Source of the DNA: JBBECJ01 sp963763325
Lineage (GTDB): Bacteria; Chloroflexota; Chloroflexia; Thermomicrobiales; CFX8
Length of the DNA stretch: 64,000 nt
Assembly (NCBI GenBank): GCA_963763325.1
Contig: CAVXOL010000019.1
Location: forward strand, 62,001-126,000
Direction of reading: 5' to 3'
Part shown: positions 1 to 7,764 of the stretch, one piece after another
Position numbering within the stretch: the first letter of the stretch is position 1
Layout of the letters: each line of letters begins with the position of its first letter
Notes under the pieces: model-generated
Told to the model about the DNA's origin: nothing
The model's database searches: none
Seen by the model: the letters and a program-made list of their open reading frames with translations, nothing else
Made by a program: the position numbers and the translations under genes

Positions 1-196
1 TACCGGACCAGAGCAGACGGTAGTCGCGGTAGGCGAGTGCCGCGAACATACCTTGACCGAAGCGGGTGGCCGGTGCGTCGGCGGTGAGGGCCGGCGCGGG
101 CGTGCTGCCTGCGCCGATGCCGGTTATCGGATCGGGCGCCAGGCTGTTCTGCCGACGCCGCCGTCGTTCACTTCTGCCGGACTGACGGCGCGTCAC
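1..196 (-). CDS. MFS transporter, N-terminal fragment (runs off the window start)
   Basis: The minus strand has an open frame entering from the left edge, starting at a GTG at 196 with a GAGGGG ribosome-binding site about a dozen bases upstream. After a low-complexity basic and Pro/Ala-rich stretch it reads MFAALAYRDYRLLWSG, the usual beginning of a major facilitator superfamily exporter (short cytosolic leader, then R-D-Y/F-R-x-L-W before membrane helix 1). An ATG at 49 opens exactly this motif and could be the real start, which would make the upstream 49 codons untranslated. Only the N-terminus is present, so substrate and family cannot be told. The frame is too short to rule out a shadow, but the motif is characteristic. 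Confidence 0.6.
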   Translation of the reverse strand, partial: MTRRQSGRSERRRRRQNSLAPDPITGIGAGSTPAPALTADAPATRFGQGMFAALAYRDYRLLWSG

Positions 197-279
197 GCCC
201 GGTCACCACCCCTCGTTGCGTTCATTAACCGGGCAGCAGTCTAGCACGGCTTCTGTTCCCCTGCGCCACCCACCGCGCT

Positions 280-308
280 TTGCGCCTGCCCGGAGCGTGC
301 TGTATCAT
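280..308 (+). promoter_or_regulatory. Sigma-70 type promoter of tRNA-Thr
   Basis: TTGCGC at 280-285 and TATCAT at 303-308 are separated by 17 bases. A start site would fall about 8 bases upstream of the mature tRNA. Spacing and position fit a housekeeping promoter; the -35 matches only TTG of TTGACA. Confidence 0.45.
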
Positions 309-322
309 TCACAGGTTACTGC

Positions 323-395
323 GCCCACGTAGCTCAGTCGGCAGAGCACATTCTTGGTAAGAATGAGGTCAAGGGTTCGAATCCCTTCGTGGGCT
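323..395 (+). tRNA. tRNA-Thr (anticodon GGT)
   Basis: A complete 73-nt cloverleaf is visible. The acceptor stem GCCCACG pairs with CGTGGGC, the D arm starts GCTCAG, the anticodon stem CATTC/GAATG encloses the loop TTGGTAA (anticodon GGT, threonine), and the T arm carries GGTTCGAATCC. The discriminator base is T and no CCA is encoded. A decayed copy of this gene lies 1.55 kb downstream at 1950-2002. Confidence 0.95.
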
Positions 396-676
396 CCCCG
401 GTCAATTGTTCCCCTGAAATAGTTACGAGATCTCGCAGATCGTCGGTCCTTACGGAACGACCGCTACTGGGAGCAGCGCCCTGTTGGCACGATTGCGAGC
501 GCTAACCGCGAGCAACGCGTCACCGACTTCGCACACTACATCCCGGTGTGCGAAAGTGTGTATCGGGATTCTTTCCGAGCGTGCGATTTGCGTCAGCAAG
601 GTTTGAATTGAGATCGGATCGCACTGGCGCGAGGGTTCCGAGCAGCGTAGACCAAACATTGGGGGAAGGGAACACG

Positions 677-1837
677 ATGACACCGCAATTGCGAACCATC
701 GTCGGAACGATCGCAGTCCTTGCGTTACTCCTCAGCGTTGTCATCACTGTCAACACCGGACGGGCCGTCGCCCCACAGCCCGGCGCAATCGAGCGCACGT
801 GGCAGCGGACCGACAAGCCCGTCGACGATCTGCAAGCCATCCGCACCTGGATGTGGGGACCAGACGCATTCACCCCGGCCTTTTCCGAGCCCTACGCCCA
901 GTCGCCAGGTGGCATGCGAACGGTCCAGTACTACGACAAGTCCCGGATGGAAATCACCAACCCGAACGCCGTCGACGATGGTGTCTGGTACGTCTCCAAC
1001 GGCCTGCTCGTCGTCGAGATGGTGGATGGCTACATCCAGCATGGCGACCTCGCTGCCCAACGTGACCACTCGCCGGACCCGGCCGGCATCAACATCGCAG
1101 GCGATCCCGGCGAACGACCAACCTACGCCGATATCAGCCGTCTCGCACTGCGCAACGCCGCAGCGGCGACAGTTGGGACGGTCGTGACCGCGACTTATAC
1201 TGAGGACAACACGATCGCCGTTGACCCCGCCTACGCCAACGCTGGCGTCACCGCCGCACAGTACGTCCCCGAAACCGACCACACCGTCGCCTCACCGTTC
1301 TGGTCCTTCATGAATGCCCAAGGCACCGTCTGGGAGAATGGCCAGTACGTGACTGACGCGCTGTTCGAGAATCCCTACTACGCCACCGGCTACCCCATCA
1401 CCGAGGCCTACTGGTCGATTATCGCCGTCGGCAACACCGAGCGCGCGGTCCTCTGGCAATGCTTCGAACGCCGCTGCCTGACCTACACACCGACCAACGA
1501 CCCCGCCTGGCAGGTCGAAGCCGGCAACGTCGGCCGCCACTACTTCTCCTGGCGCTACGACGATAACCCACCAGTGTTCCCAACTCCGGCCGCAACCCAG
1601 ACCGCGCCGACCGCCACCACTACACCCACCCAACCCGCGCCGACCGCAACCCCAACCGAGCCGTCGCAGGCCTGCCACCCGTCGTACCCGGATCACTGCA
1701 TCCCGCCACCACCGCCGGACCTCAACTGCCCGGACATCCCTGCCGCATGGAAGCCGCTGCGTGTCATCCACACCGTTCCCAACCCTGATCCACACGACCT
1801 GGACGGCGACAAGGATGGCTGGGCCTGCACGAGTTAA
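677..1837 (+). CDS. Secreted protein with C-terminal Excalibur-type calcium-binding motif
   Basis: This encodes a 386-aa exported protein of unknown function. The ATG at 677 is chosen because a GGGGGAAGGG ribosome-binding site sits just before it; the frame itself stays open further upstream. Residues about 1-30 form a signal peptide or anchor (MTPQLRTIVGTIAVLALL). The mature N-terminal part has RTWMWGP and YYDKSRME motifs. Residues about 290-325 are a Pro/Thr-rich linker. The C-terminus has paired cysteines and ends in D-x-D-x-D-G-x-x-C, the Excalibur signature associated with extracellular calcium binding. A truncated paralogue with the same N-terminal motifs is at 4468-4843 on the other strand. 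The gene lies between tRNA-Thr and its decayed copy. I do not recognise a catalytic domain in the roughly 250-residue central part. Confidence 0.75.
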   Translation: MTPQLRTIVGTIAVLALLLSVVITVNTGRAVAPQPGAIERTWQRTDKPVDDLQAIRTWMWGPDAFTPAFSEPYAQSPGGMRTVQYYDKSRMEITNPNAVDDGVWYVSNGLLVVEMVDGYIQHGDLAAQRDHSPDPAGINIAGDPGERPTYADISRLALRNAAAATVGTVVTATYTEDNTIAVDPAYANAGVTAAQYVPETDHTVASPFWSFMNAQGTVWENGQYVTDALFENPYYATGYPITEAYWSIIAVGNTERAVLWQCFERRCLTYTPTNDPAWQVEAGNVGRHYFSWRYDDNPPVFPTPAATQTAPTATTTPTQPAPTATPTEPSQACHPSYPDHCIPPPPPDLNCPDIPAAWKPLRVIHTVPNPDPHDLDGDKDGWACTS

Positions 1838-1949
1838 CTCTCAAACACCGCGTGAACCCAGCGCCCAGTATGCAGCGCGAAATGCGGAATCCGGCCAACC
1901 CGGATTCCACGTCCAGATTGGAATACTGCAATGGGTGAAATCGCGTTCA

Positions 1950-2002
1950 GCCCCCGTAGTTAGAGAGAATGAAGTCGAGAGTTCGAATAGCTTCGTAGGC
2001 CC
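1950..2002 (+). pseudogene. Decayed tRNA-Thr copy
   Basis: The 37 bases from the anticodon 3' stem through the T arm and acceptor 3' strand match the intact tRNA-Thr at 323-395 at 30 of 37 positions, and the 5' end GCCCCCGTAG resembles GCCCACGTAG. About 20 bases covering the D loop and anticodon are missing and the acceptor and T stems carry mismatches, so this is not a working tRNA. It could be a tandem duplicate that lost its middle, or an attachment-site remnant of an element that integrated at the tRNA 3' end. No integrase is seen between the copies. Confidence 0.7.
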
Positions 2003-2051
2003 GCAGACCCACGACCTCTTGACTCTCTTTCACCATTTTCATCAACGGCAA

Positions 2052-3888
2052 TCATGGTTTAGCCACCTTGCTCGCGGCATTTGCTGCACACGAACGCAAG
2101 ATGGCCGTTGGTTCGCTGCCGGCCGCTGGTAACTCGACGACAGTGAGCACTCGTGTGCCTGATGGCCTCTCAATCTCGATCTCGATGGTCCCCGGGTAGG
2201 TGGATCGCAGCTCCATCAGGCGGTCCCGGTGCCATTCATGAACCAGGACGAAGACGGGTGTACGGCCCAACGCCGGAAGTGCTCCGGACAGGTCGCTATC
2301 AAGATCTCGTCTTACAACGTCGTCACCCAGGTAGCGACTTGGGCCGTGGTCAGCGTGGATTCGTGGCTCTCCGGCTACGATGGCAATCGCCCCGGCAGGG
2401 AGTGCTTCAAGGCAGCGGGCCTGAGCGGTGTGGGCCGGGGCAATTCGATCGGTGATCCACGGCTTGAAGTAGCGTGAGCCGTCCCATGCTCCTGCCAGCA
2501 GCGGAACAAGCAGACAGGCGGCGATGATGCCGGGGCGCAGGCGTTCAGGAACGTGCAGCCGAATGAGCAGCACAATCTGGTCGATCAGCAGCGCGCCGGC
2601 AGCGATCGCCGGAAGGAGCGGGTGTATCAGACGATGCGCCTGACCGGCTGTATCGGTCAATACGCTTGCCAGGAGGATTGGTACGACGAACCAGGTGATC
2701 AGCATTCGTCCGCGAACTGAGGATAGCTGCAGACACAGCGCCGCTAGACCCAAGAAGACGATTACTCCTGCAACCGGGTGCAAGAGCGGAGCGTCCATGA
2801 AGGAGTAGAACTGAGCGCCAGCCGGTGGGTCCGGACGCGTAACGAATGCGCTCAGGGTCCGAACGAGCTGCTCCCAGACGATTTCAATCTTGTTTGACGG
2901 CTCTGTATCGAATCGCACGGCGAGCTCATCCCAGTGATTCCAGATTCCTCGTGACGCGACATGCCCTGTCATCAATTCGGGACGGCTGGACAAATGCGCC
3001 AACAATGGCGCGATGGCGAGCAGACCACCGGCGCCCGCCAGCGCGATTGCCCGCAGCCATGTCCGGTAGTGGTGACGGTCAATGACGAGTTCTGTCACCA
3101 GCATCACGACGAGCAGCACACCGATCAGGCGTCCGCCGAAGTGGAAGTAGACCGCCAGTCCGGCAGTCATTCCAGCGAGCAGATACCAGATGTCTCGGCG
3201 TGTCTCCACGCCACGCACCGCGAACCAGAGGCAGAGGCAGGCGAAGAACGGTACCTCAATGACATTAATGGCCAGGCGGCTGAAGTGGATGTGGACTGCT
3301 GATGTCATCAACAACACGGCTGCCAGTGTCGCCGCGCGGCGATTGGCGAGTGATCGGACAAGTCCATAAAACAGTGGAATGGTCAAGGTTCCGACGATTG
3401 CCGAGGGCAGGCGAACGGCGGCCATGTCAGGTCCGAGTGCGTTAATGAAGAGAGCAAGGATATGTGGATAGGCGGCCGGGTCTCCGAGAAAGGCGACTCC
3501 GAATGGGGGTGGGCCTTGTCCCTGGGAGATAGCGAGCCCGACCGCAGCGAACTCGCCCTCGTCACCGTGAATGCCGCTCGGCAACCGTTCAAGGTTGGGA
3601 AATCTCAGCAGACCTGCAACCAGGGTGATGATTGCGACAACGACGGCTTCGGCCACTCGGAATGTTGTTCCGCAGCCCAAACGAGTATTCAAGAGGTCGG
3701 GCAACCAGCAAGATGGAGGAACTCAGGCAGATCAACCACGGAGGGATCGCAGTCCAGAGCGCGTGGTCGCCCAGAGCGATCAAAATCGTCACGATCAGGC
3801 TCAGTAGCAACATCGTCAGTAGCAACAGCTGACCACGTCTCGATGCGCGCTGCCGCACTTGCCGATGCGGCGTCAGACCGTCGTGCAT
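2052..3888 (-). CDS. GT39-family membrane glycosyltransferase (PMT/ArnT-like), frame interrupted near 3690
   Basis: The main 550-codon frame (2052-3704) is a polytopic membrane protein. The first helix is followed by GIHGDEGEFAA, the Asp-Glu loop motif of dolichyl/polyprenyl-phosphate sugar transferases of family GT39, then RLPSAIVGTLTIPLFYGL and many further helices. Such enzymes move a sugar from a polyprenyl-phosphate carrier onto protein or lipid at the outer membrane face. The 550-codon frame has only a TTG at 3704 as start. An overlapping frame from an ATG at 3888 (GAGG upstream) encodes two more helices and a linker, as found at the N-terminus of many Chloroflexota GT39 proteins. The span 3888-2052 is 1 modulo 3, so one inserted base near 3690 would join the two into about 612 aa. 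The joining is inference; the GT39 call is firm. Acceptor unknown. Confidence 0.75.
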
Positions 3889-4096
3889 CTGGAGCACCTC
3901 GACATCCGCTCAGCCGGTTTCTGACGGCGATCGAAACACGGTCGCAAGCGTACGCCATCCAGATGACCGCGACGGAACTCGAAAGCGTGAACGGAGAGGT
4001 TGTCGAAACTGAATGGCGTTGAATTCAGGCAGCCTGATCTGAAACAGAGACATCACCCTCGCAACATTGCTGCACGGATGAACCAGTATTCGGGTC

Positions 4097-4126
4097 TCGC
4101 AATTGTTTGAATTGTGGTGATATGAT
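4097..4126 (+). promoter_or_regulatory. Possible extended -10 promoter in the 3889-4196 gap
   Basis: The 308-base stretch 3889-4196 holds no credible gene. It contains TG-A-TATGAT (extended -10, hexamer at 4121-4126) with a weak TCGCAA 18 bases upstream. It would give the small gene at 4197 a leader of about 60 bases. Confidence 0.35.
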
Positions 4127-4196
4127 ATGTGCCTCTATTCAATCACGCGGTGCGTGCGGCGCCTGGCAGGATCAGGCGCTGTCCGGAGGTGGACCC

Positions 4197-4463
4197 ATGG
4201 CTGGTCGCAGGGCGGGGTATTGTGTCCGTCATCCAAAGTATCCGGATGGCGCTGGGGTGTTGATCGCCTGGGATTTCGCAGCGACGGGTTGGTCCGAGCT
4301 TTCGACCTTTCTGTTGCGTGGCGAGCAGGGGTACTTCGTCCACTATCACATCGTCGATCGCGAGAGTGGGGACAGTGTGCTGGCGCTGGACGCGAGTGAC
4401 GCTGCCTATCTGTACCAGCGGTTGCGGGTTCGCGTCATGCCGGGCAGGGAAGCGTTCGATTAG
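4197..4463 (+). CDS. Small conserved-looking hypothetical protein, 88 aa
   Basis: I do not recognise this protein. The ATG at 4197 is supported by GGAGGTGG seven bases upstream; the longer frame from 4107 has no ribosome-binding site. The product begins MAGRRAGYCVRHPKYPDGAG and has mixed beta-rich composition (VLIAWDF, GYFVHYHIVD), with no signal peptide, membrane helix or cysteine motif. It ends five bases before the stop of the convergent truncated gene at 4468. Confidence 0.55.
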   Translation: MAGRRAGYCVRHPKYPDGAGVLIAWDFAATGWSELSTFLLRGEQGYFVHYHIVDRESGDSVLALDASDAAYLYQRLRVRVMPGREAFD

Positions 4464-4467
4464 CCGC

Positions 4468-4843
4468 TCAGGTGTCGTCGCCACGCTGGAGGCCACCGCT
4501 CACGAGACTCATTGACCAGCAGTCCGTTCGATACGTCCCAGGGTGGGGCGGTCTCGCGGAACCTGTTGTCTTCCATCCGGCTCTTGTCGAAGTACTGGAC
4601 GGCACGCCAGCCGTTGTCCGCCTCGTCGTATGGTTCCAGCATCGTTGCGCTGAACCCGCCTGGCCCCCACATCCAGGTGCGGACGGTGCTCTGGCTGGCA
4701 ACCGGCTGGTCAGTTCGTTCCCAGGTCCTCTGAAACGCGGGCGTCTGAGGAGCGAGCGCCGAGACACTCAGCGCCGGCAGGGCGCCAACGAGTGCCGCCA
4801 GGACGATCGCCCAGACGAGCCGTCTGTGCCAGTGTCGCTTCAC
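4468..4843 (-). pseudogene. Truncated paralogue of the secreted protein at 677-1837
   Basis: The frame starts with a signal peptide (positively charged start, hydrophobic AIVLAALVGALPAL) and then repeats the motifs of the 677-1837 product: ERTWERTDQPV versus ERTWQRTDKPV, RTWMWGP in both, YFDKSRMED versus YYDKSRMEI, and VSNGLLVNE versus VSNGLLVVE. After that the printed frame diverges. Shifting by one base restores similarity (LVSGGLQRGDD versus MVDGYIQHGDL) and ends at the TGA at 4468. The span is 1 modulo 3, so a single extra base explains the break. Even repaired, the protein is about 124 aa against 386 aa and lacks the centre, linker and Excalibur end. Confidence 0.65.
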
Positions 4844-4878
4844 TCCTCCGTCAGCCGAATGGTCGTCGGTTGGGCACC

Positions 4879-5664
4879 TCAGGCGATGGCCATGATGTTG
4901 AAGCCGCAGTCGGCGTAGATCGTCTCGCCGGTAACACAGGTCGAGAGCGGTGACGCCAGGAACAGGCCAACGTTGCCGACTTCCTCCTGGGTGACGTTAC
5001 GGCGCAGGGGTGCCTTCTCCTCCATGATGTCGCGGGCGGTACCGATGCCCTTGACGGCGCTGGCGGCGAGTGTCTTCAGCGGTCCGGCCGAGATGGCGTT
5101 GACGCGGATGTTGCTCGGCCCAAGCTCGGACGCGAGGTAGCGGACGTTGCACTCCAGCGCGGCCTTGGCAGTTGCCATCACGTTGTACTTGGGAACGACT
5201 CTGTCGGCCGCCAGATACGAGAGCGTCATGATACTGCCACCACCGGCTGCCTCAAGCAGTGGCTGGGCATGCTTGCTGGACTCGATCAAGGAATAGGCCG
5301 AGACGTGATGGGCGAGCGCGTAACCCTCCCAGGTCAGGTCGAGGAAGTTGCCGGAAAGGTCCTCCTGGCGCGCGAAGGCGACCGAGTGCACGAAGACGTC
5401 CAGCCGTCCCCACTGGTCGGCGAGTGACGTGAAGAGTGCTTCAACCTGTGTCGAATCCTGGACATCACATTCGAGCAGCGGCATCTCCTCGTGACCGTCG
5501 AGGGTATTCATCAGCTTGACGACGTTGTCTTTCAGGCGCTCCATCGCGTAGGTGAATGCGAGCTCGGCGCCTTCACGATGGAGCGCCTGGGCGATTCCCC
5601 ACGCGATCGAACGCTGGTTCGCGACTCCCATGATCAGGCACTTCTTACCGTCCATCAGCCCCAT
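4879..5664 (-). CDS. fabI: Enoyl-[acyl-carrier-protein] reductase (NADH), FabI
   Basis: FabI catalyses the last step of each fatty-acid elongation cycle, reducing trans-2-enoyl-ACP with NADH in the cytosol. The 261-aa length is normal. The divergent glycine-rich nucleotide loop reads GVANQRSIAWGIA. The catalytic region has YLAADRVVPKYN followed by VMATAK, giving the spaced tyrosines and the lysine (Y-x6-K) typical of FabI rather than of ordinary short-chain dehydrogenases. ISAGPLKTLAASAVKG is the FabI substrate loop. The C-terminus carries YADCGFNIMAIA, a family hallmark. The ATG at 5664 starts MGLMDGKKCLIMG. It is transcribed alone and divergently from the gene at 5854. Confidence 0.95.
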   Translation of the reverse strand: MGLMDGKKCLIMGVANQRSIAWGIAQALHREGAELAFTYAMERLKDNVVKLMNTLDGHEEMPLLECDVQDSTQVEALFTSLADQWGRLDVFVHSVAFARQEDLSGNFLDLTWEGYALAHHVSAYSLIESSKHAQPLLEAAGGGSIMTLSYLAADRVVPKYNVMATAKAALECNVRYLASELGPSNIRVNAISAGPLKTLAASAVKGIGTARDIMEEKAPLRRNVTQEEVGNVGLFLASPLSTCVTGETIYADCGFNIMAIA

Positions 5665-5800
5665 TGCTGCGTCCCTGCCCTTTCTTCAGTTGCGTGGCGA
5701 CCTGTGACGCCGCTGATCGGCCAATGCTAACTGACCCAGCGCCCCTGCGCACGTCAGGGATGGCGCCAATCGCGGATCGCGTTCGGCGAGCGTGGCATGC

Positions 5801-5828
5801 TTCTCATGAGAATTGGAGATTGTATAAT
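5801..5828 (+). promoter_or_regulatory. Sigma-70 promoter for the DUF1992 gene
   Basis: A perfect TATAAT at 5823-5828 is preceded at 16 bases by TTCTCA (5801-5806). The predicted start near 5835 lies just upstream of the GAGAGGGGG ribosome-binding site at 5840-5848, giving a very short leader. Confidence 0.55.
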
Positions 5829-5853
5829 TCCTCACAAGCGAGAGGGGGCCGGA

Positions 5854-6459
5854 ATGTCGATGCGACGCGACGGTGACCAGGCTCGAAGGATCGGAAGCTA
5901 CGAGAACTGGCTGGAGCAGTCGATTCGCGAGGCGCAGCAGCGCGGCGAATTCGACAACCTCAGCGGCCAGGGCAAGCCGCAGGACCTCACCGTCGATCCG
6001 AACGCCGGTGACTGGGACAGCGGGTTCAGGATTCTCAAGAATAATGGACTCGCGCCGGCCTGGATTGAGGCCGACAAGGAGATCCGCGCGGAACAGGCCG
6101 CGCTGTCAACGCTGGCCGAACGGACTGCGCTGTTCATCGCGGAACACCGCGAGGCGGCTGAGTCGCAGCTGGCGCACGGCCGGTCCGAGCCAGCGACGTG
6201 GTCATCCCGGATTCGACGGTTGTGGTCCGGCGAGACTGCCGCTACTGGCGACAACCAGCACTTTTCGCTGGCCGATCTTCGCTACGAGCGTGACCGCGCC
6301 CGACGTGAGTATCTGCTCCGATCAGAAGAGTTGAACCAGAAGGTTCACGAATACAATAGTAGCCTGCCGTTCGATCTGCTCTGGCGCGAGCGACGCAAGA
6401 TTGATCCCGAACAGGCTGCCGAAGCGTTCGACCGCGCCTGCCCGCCAGTCAGCGGCTAA
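5854..6459 (+). CDS. DUF1992 (DnaJ-homologue C28 conserved domain) protein
   Basis: The product is about 201 aa. The ATG at 5854 (MSMRRDGDQARR) is preferred because of the GAGAGGGGG just upstream; the longer frame from 5797 would begin before the promoter -10. Residues about 14-45 carry ENWLEQSIREAQQRGEF followed by DNLSGQGKP, the diagnostic motif of the DUF1992 family also found in eukaryotic DNAJC28. The rest is helical and charged (YERDRARREYLLRSEELNQ) and probably coiled-coil. Biochemical role is not established. There is no J domain, signal peptide or membrane segment. Confidence 0.85.
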   Translation: MSMRRDGDQARRIGSYENWLEQSIREAQQRGEFDNLSGQGKPQDLTVDPNAGDWDSGFRILKNNGLAPAWIEADKEIRAEQAALSTLAERTALFIAEHREAAESQLAHGRSEPATWSSRIRRLWSGETAATGDNQHFSLADLRYERDRARREYLLRSEELNQKVHEYNSSLPFDLLWRERRKIDPEQAAEAFDRACPPVSG

Positions 6460-6593
6460 CAGCTCACCTGGATCAACATCATGGCCTTCCAGCCCGTCCG
6501 TCGCCGCACGTATCCATGCCGACGGTCAGATTCTTGCGGCCAGGTGCACGAAGTGTCCGACATGCGGACGCATGAGAGGAGCGCACGTGCGAG

Positions 6594-6932
6594 ATGGATA
6601 CCTGGGAAACACTCGCCCACGCGATCGAATCGCAGCAACAGGTGGCCGCTACCTACAACGATAGACCGCGCGTATTCTGTCCCCACGCGCTCGGAACGAA
6701 GGGGAACAAGCGCCACGTCCTCGTCTATCAGTTCGACGCCGCCCGGCGAATTGGCGAGCGGCCAACCACCGGCTGGCGCTGCCTGGAGGTCGATAGGCTC
6801 GAAGATGTCAGCCTGCAGCACGGCGAATGGCACACGGCTCCGAATGTTTTCAACCCACAGTCATGCCTCGATGATGTCGAGGTCGTCGTCAGCCCGTTTC
6901 CACCGCGCTACAGGCAGGCCGTCACTGGCTAG
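6594..6932 (+). CDS. Small WYL-like conserved protein, 112 aa
   Basis: The reading MDTWETLAHAIESQQQV, then RPRVFCPHALGTKGNKRHVL, YQFDAARRIGERP and WRCLEVDRLEDVSL, follows the pattern of the WYL ligand-sensing fold (start of helix, P-H-x-L-G loop, Y-Q, W-R-x-x-x-x-D-x-I), here without any HTH domain. GAGAGGAG precedes the ATG by about 15 bases. Stand-alone WYL-like proteins of this size exist but their role is generally unknown. It converges with the gene at 6940, seven bases away. Confidence 0.55.
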   Translation: MDTWETLAHAIESQQQVAATYNDRPRVFCPHALGTKGNKRHVLVYQFDAARRIGERPTTGWRCLEVDRLEDVSLQHGEWHTAPNVFNPQSCLDDVEVVVSPFPPRYRQAVTG

Positions 6933-6939
6933 GTTCGCG

Positions 6940-7272
6940 TCAGGTCACATCCCCGGCTGCGCTGGGCTGACGAGTCCCGACCTCCTCGGCACGAAGCAGT
7001 TCGGATTCTGGCGCTGGTTCTGCCTGGGCAATAACGATTGTCGACTCGGCGGTCAGGATCGACTTCGGCCGTTTGAAGACCCACATCTCGTCGGTCGTGA
7101 CGCCAGCAGAAATGCCGCCCGGCTCACTTGCGCGGGTGATGACTGTGACCAGTTCCCAGCCTTCGTCACCTAGTGATGGTAGCTCCGCGACAATCGACTG
7201 GTCCCAACTGCCGACCTTGCCCGCCCGAATCGGGCGGACGCGATGGAGTACTTTGTATTCCCACGGTTGCAT
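6940..7272 (-). CDS. DUF4177-like small protein, 110 aa
   Basis: The N-terminal half reads MQPWEYKVLHRVR, then LPSLGDEGWELVTVI and MWVFKRP. W-E-Y-K-V with L-x-x-L-G-x-E-G-W-E-L-V and a final aromatic-phenylalanine-lysine strand is the DUF4177 pattern of short beta-rich cytosolic proteins. The C-terminal 40 residues are low complexity. No function is known for the family. It is read from an ATG at 7272 and converges with the WYL-like gene. Confidence 0.7.
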   Translation of the reverse strand: MQPWEYKVLHRVRPIRAGKVGSWDQSIVAELPSLGDEGWELVTVITRASEPGGISAGVTTDEMWVFKRPKSILTAESTIVIAQAEPAPESELLRAEEVGTRQPSAAGDVT

Positions 7273-7432
7273 TCTGGTTCATTCCCCACGCTACGCTGAT
7301 CCTGAACGTTCTCCAACGGGTACCGCGAGACGTGTCATCGTCTCGGAAACGGTCGCGATGTCGTCCGACCGGCTGACGGCGATGTTCGAAGGGGATTATC
7401 CATCAATCGACCGTCGCGCGGAGTACGCAACG

Positions 7433-7465
7433 GCGACGCAGGGGAGAGTCCACTCCCTGCGTCGC
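7433..7465. terminator. GC-rich hairpin in the 7273-7764 gap
   Basis: GCGACGCAGGGGAG at 7433-7446 pairs with CTCCCTGCGTCGC at 7453-7465 with one bulged G; flanking bases (GGAGTACG and CGTACTCTCC) extend the pairing. Neither side has a T tract, so factor-independent termination is doubtful. On the minus strand it follows the small open frame ending at 7507. Confidence 0.4.
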
Positions 7466-7506
7466 TGTCGCTCGTACTCTCCGGCGCGACTGACCACGAG
7501 GTGTTG

Positions 7507-7635
7507 TCAGACGAGTCCGCGTGGAACGATGTACCAGTAGGCTTTGTTGAACAGCATCTTCTCGTAGTGGTCAGGGATGTGAACTGGCGTTCTAACCTTG
7601 CGCGTGTTATTGTGGCCATCTTGATACGTGTCGAA
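7507..7635 (-). other. Small open frame without a standard start (possible remnant)
   Basis: Between two in-frame stops the minus strand reads YQDGHNNTRKV, then RTPVHIPDHYEKMLFNKAYW and YIVPRGLV. The composition looks like real protein, unlike the low-complexity shadow frame beside it, but there is no ATG, GTG or TTG before the internal methionine. A one-base error upstream could supply the ATG at 7619. It may be the 3' end of a broken gene or a short protein with a shifted start. I do not recognise it. Confidence 0.3.
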
Positions 7636-7764
7636 TCAGACGTCGGCTGATGCCTGCTGCGTCAATATGGACGCATCGATAGCACCATGCTGATCGAGCC
7701 GACTGACTGGATCTCCGGTCTGTCCTGTTGCCAGTTTCATCCACAACAATCGAGAGGTGGCGTC

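Noticed and set aside
1950..2002. A second working tRNA-Thr
   Set aside because: The anticodon region and D loop are missing and the stems are mismatched.
7335..7619. A 94-codon minus-strand gene
   Set aside because: Ser/Thr/Arg-rich shadow composition; the adjacent frame at 7507-7635 looks more like protein.
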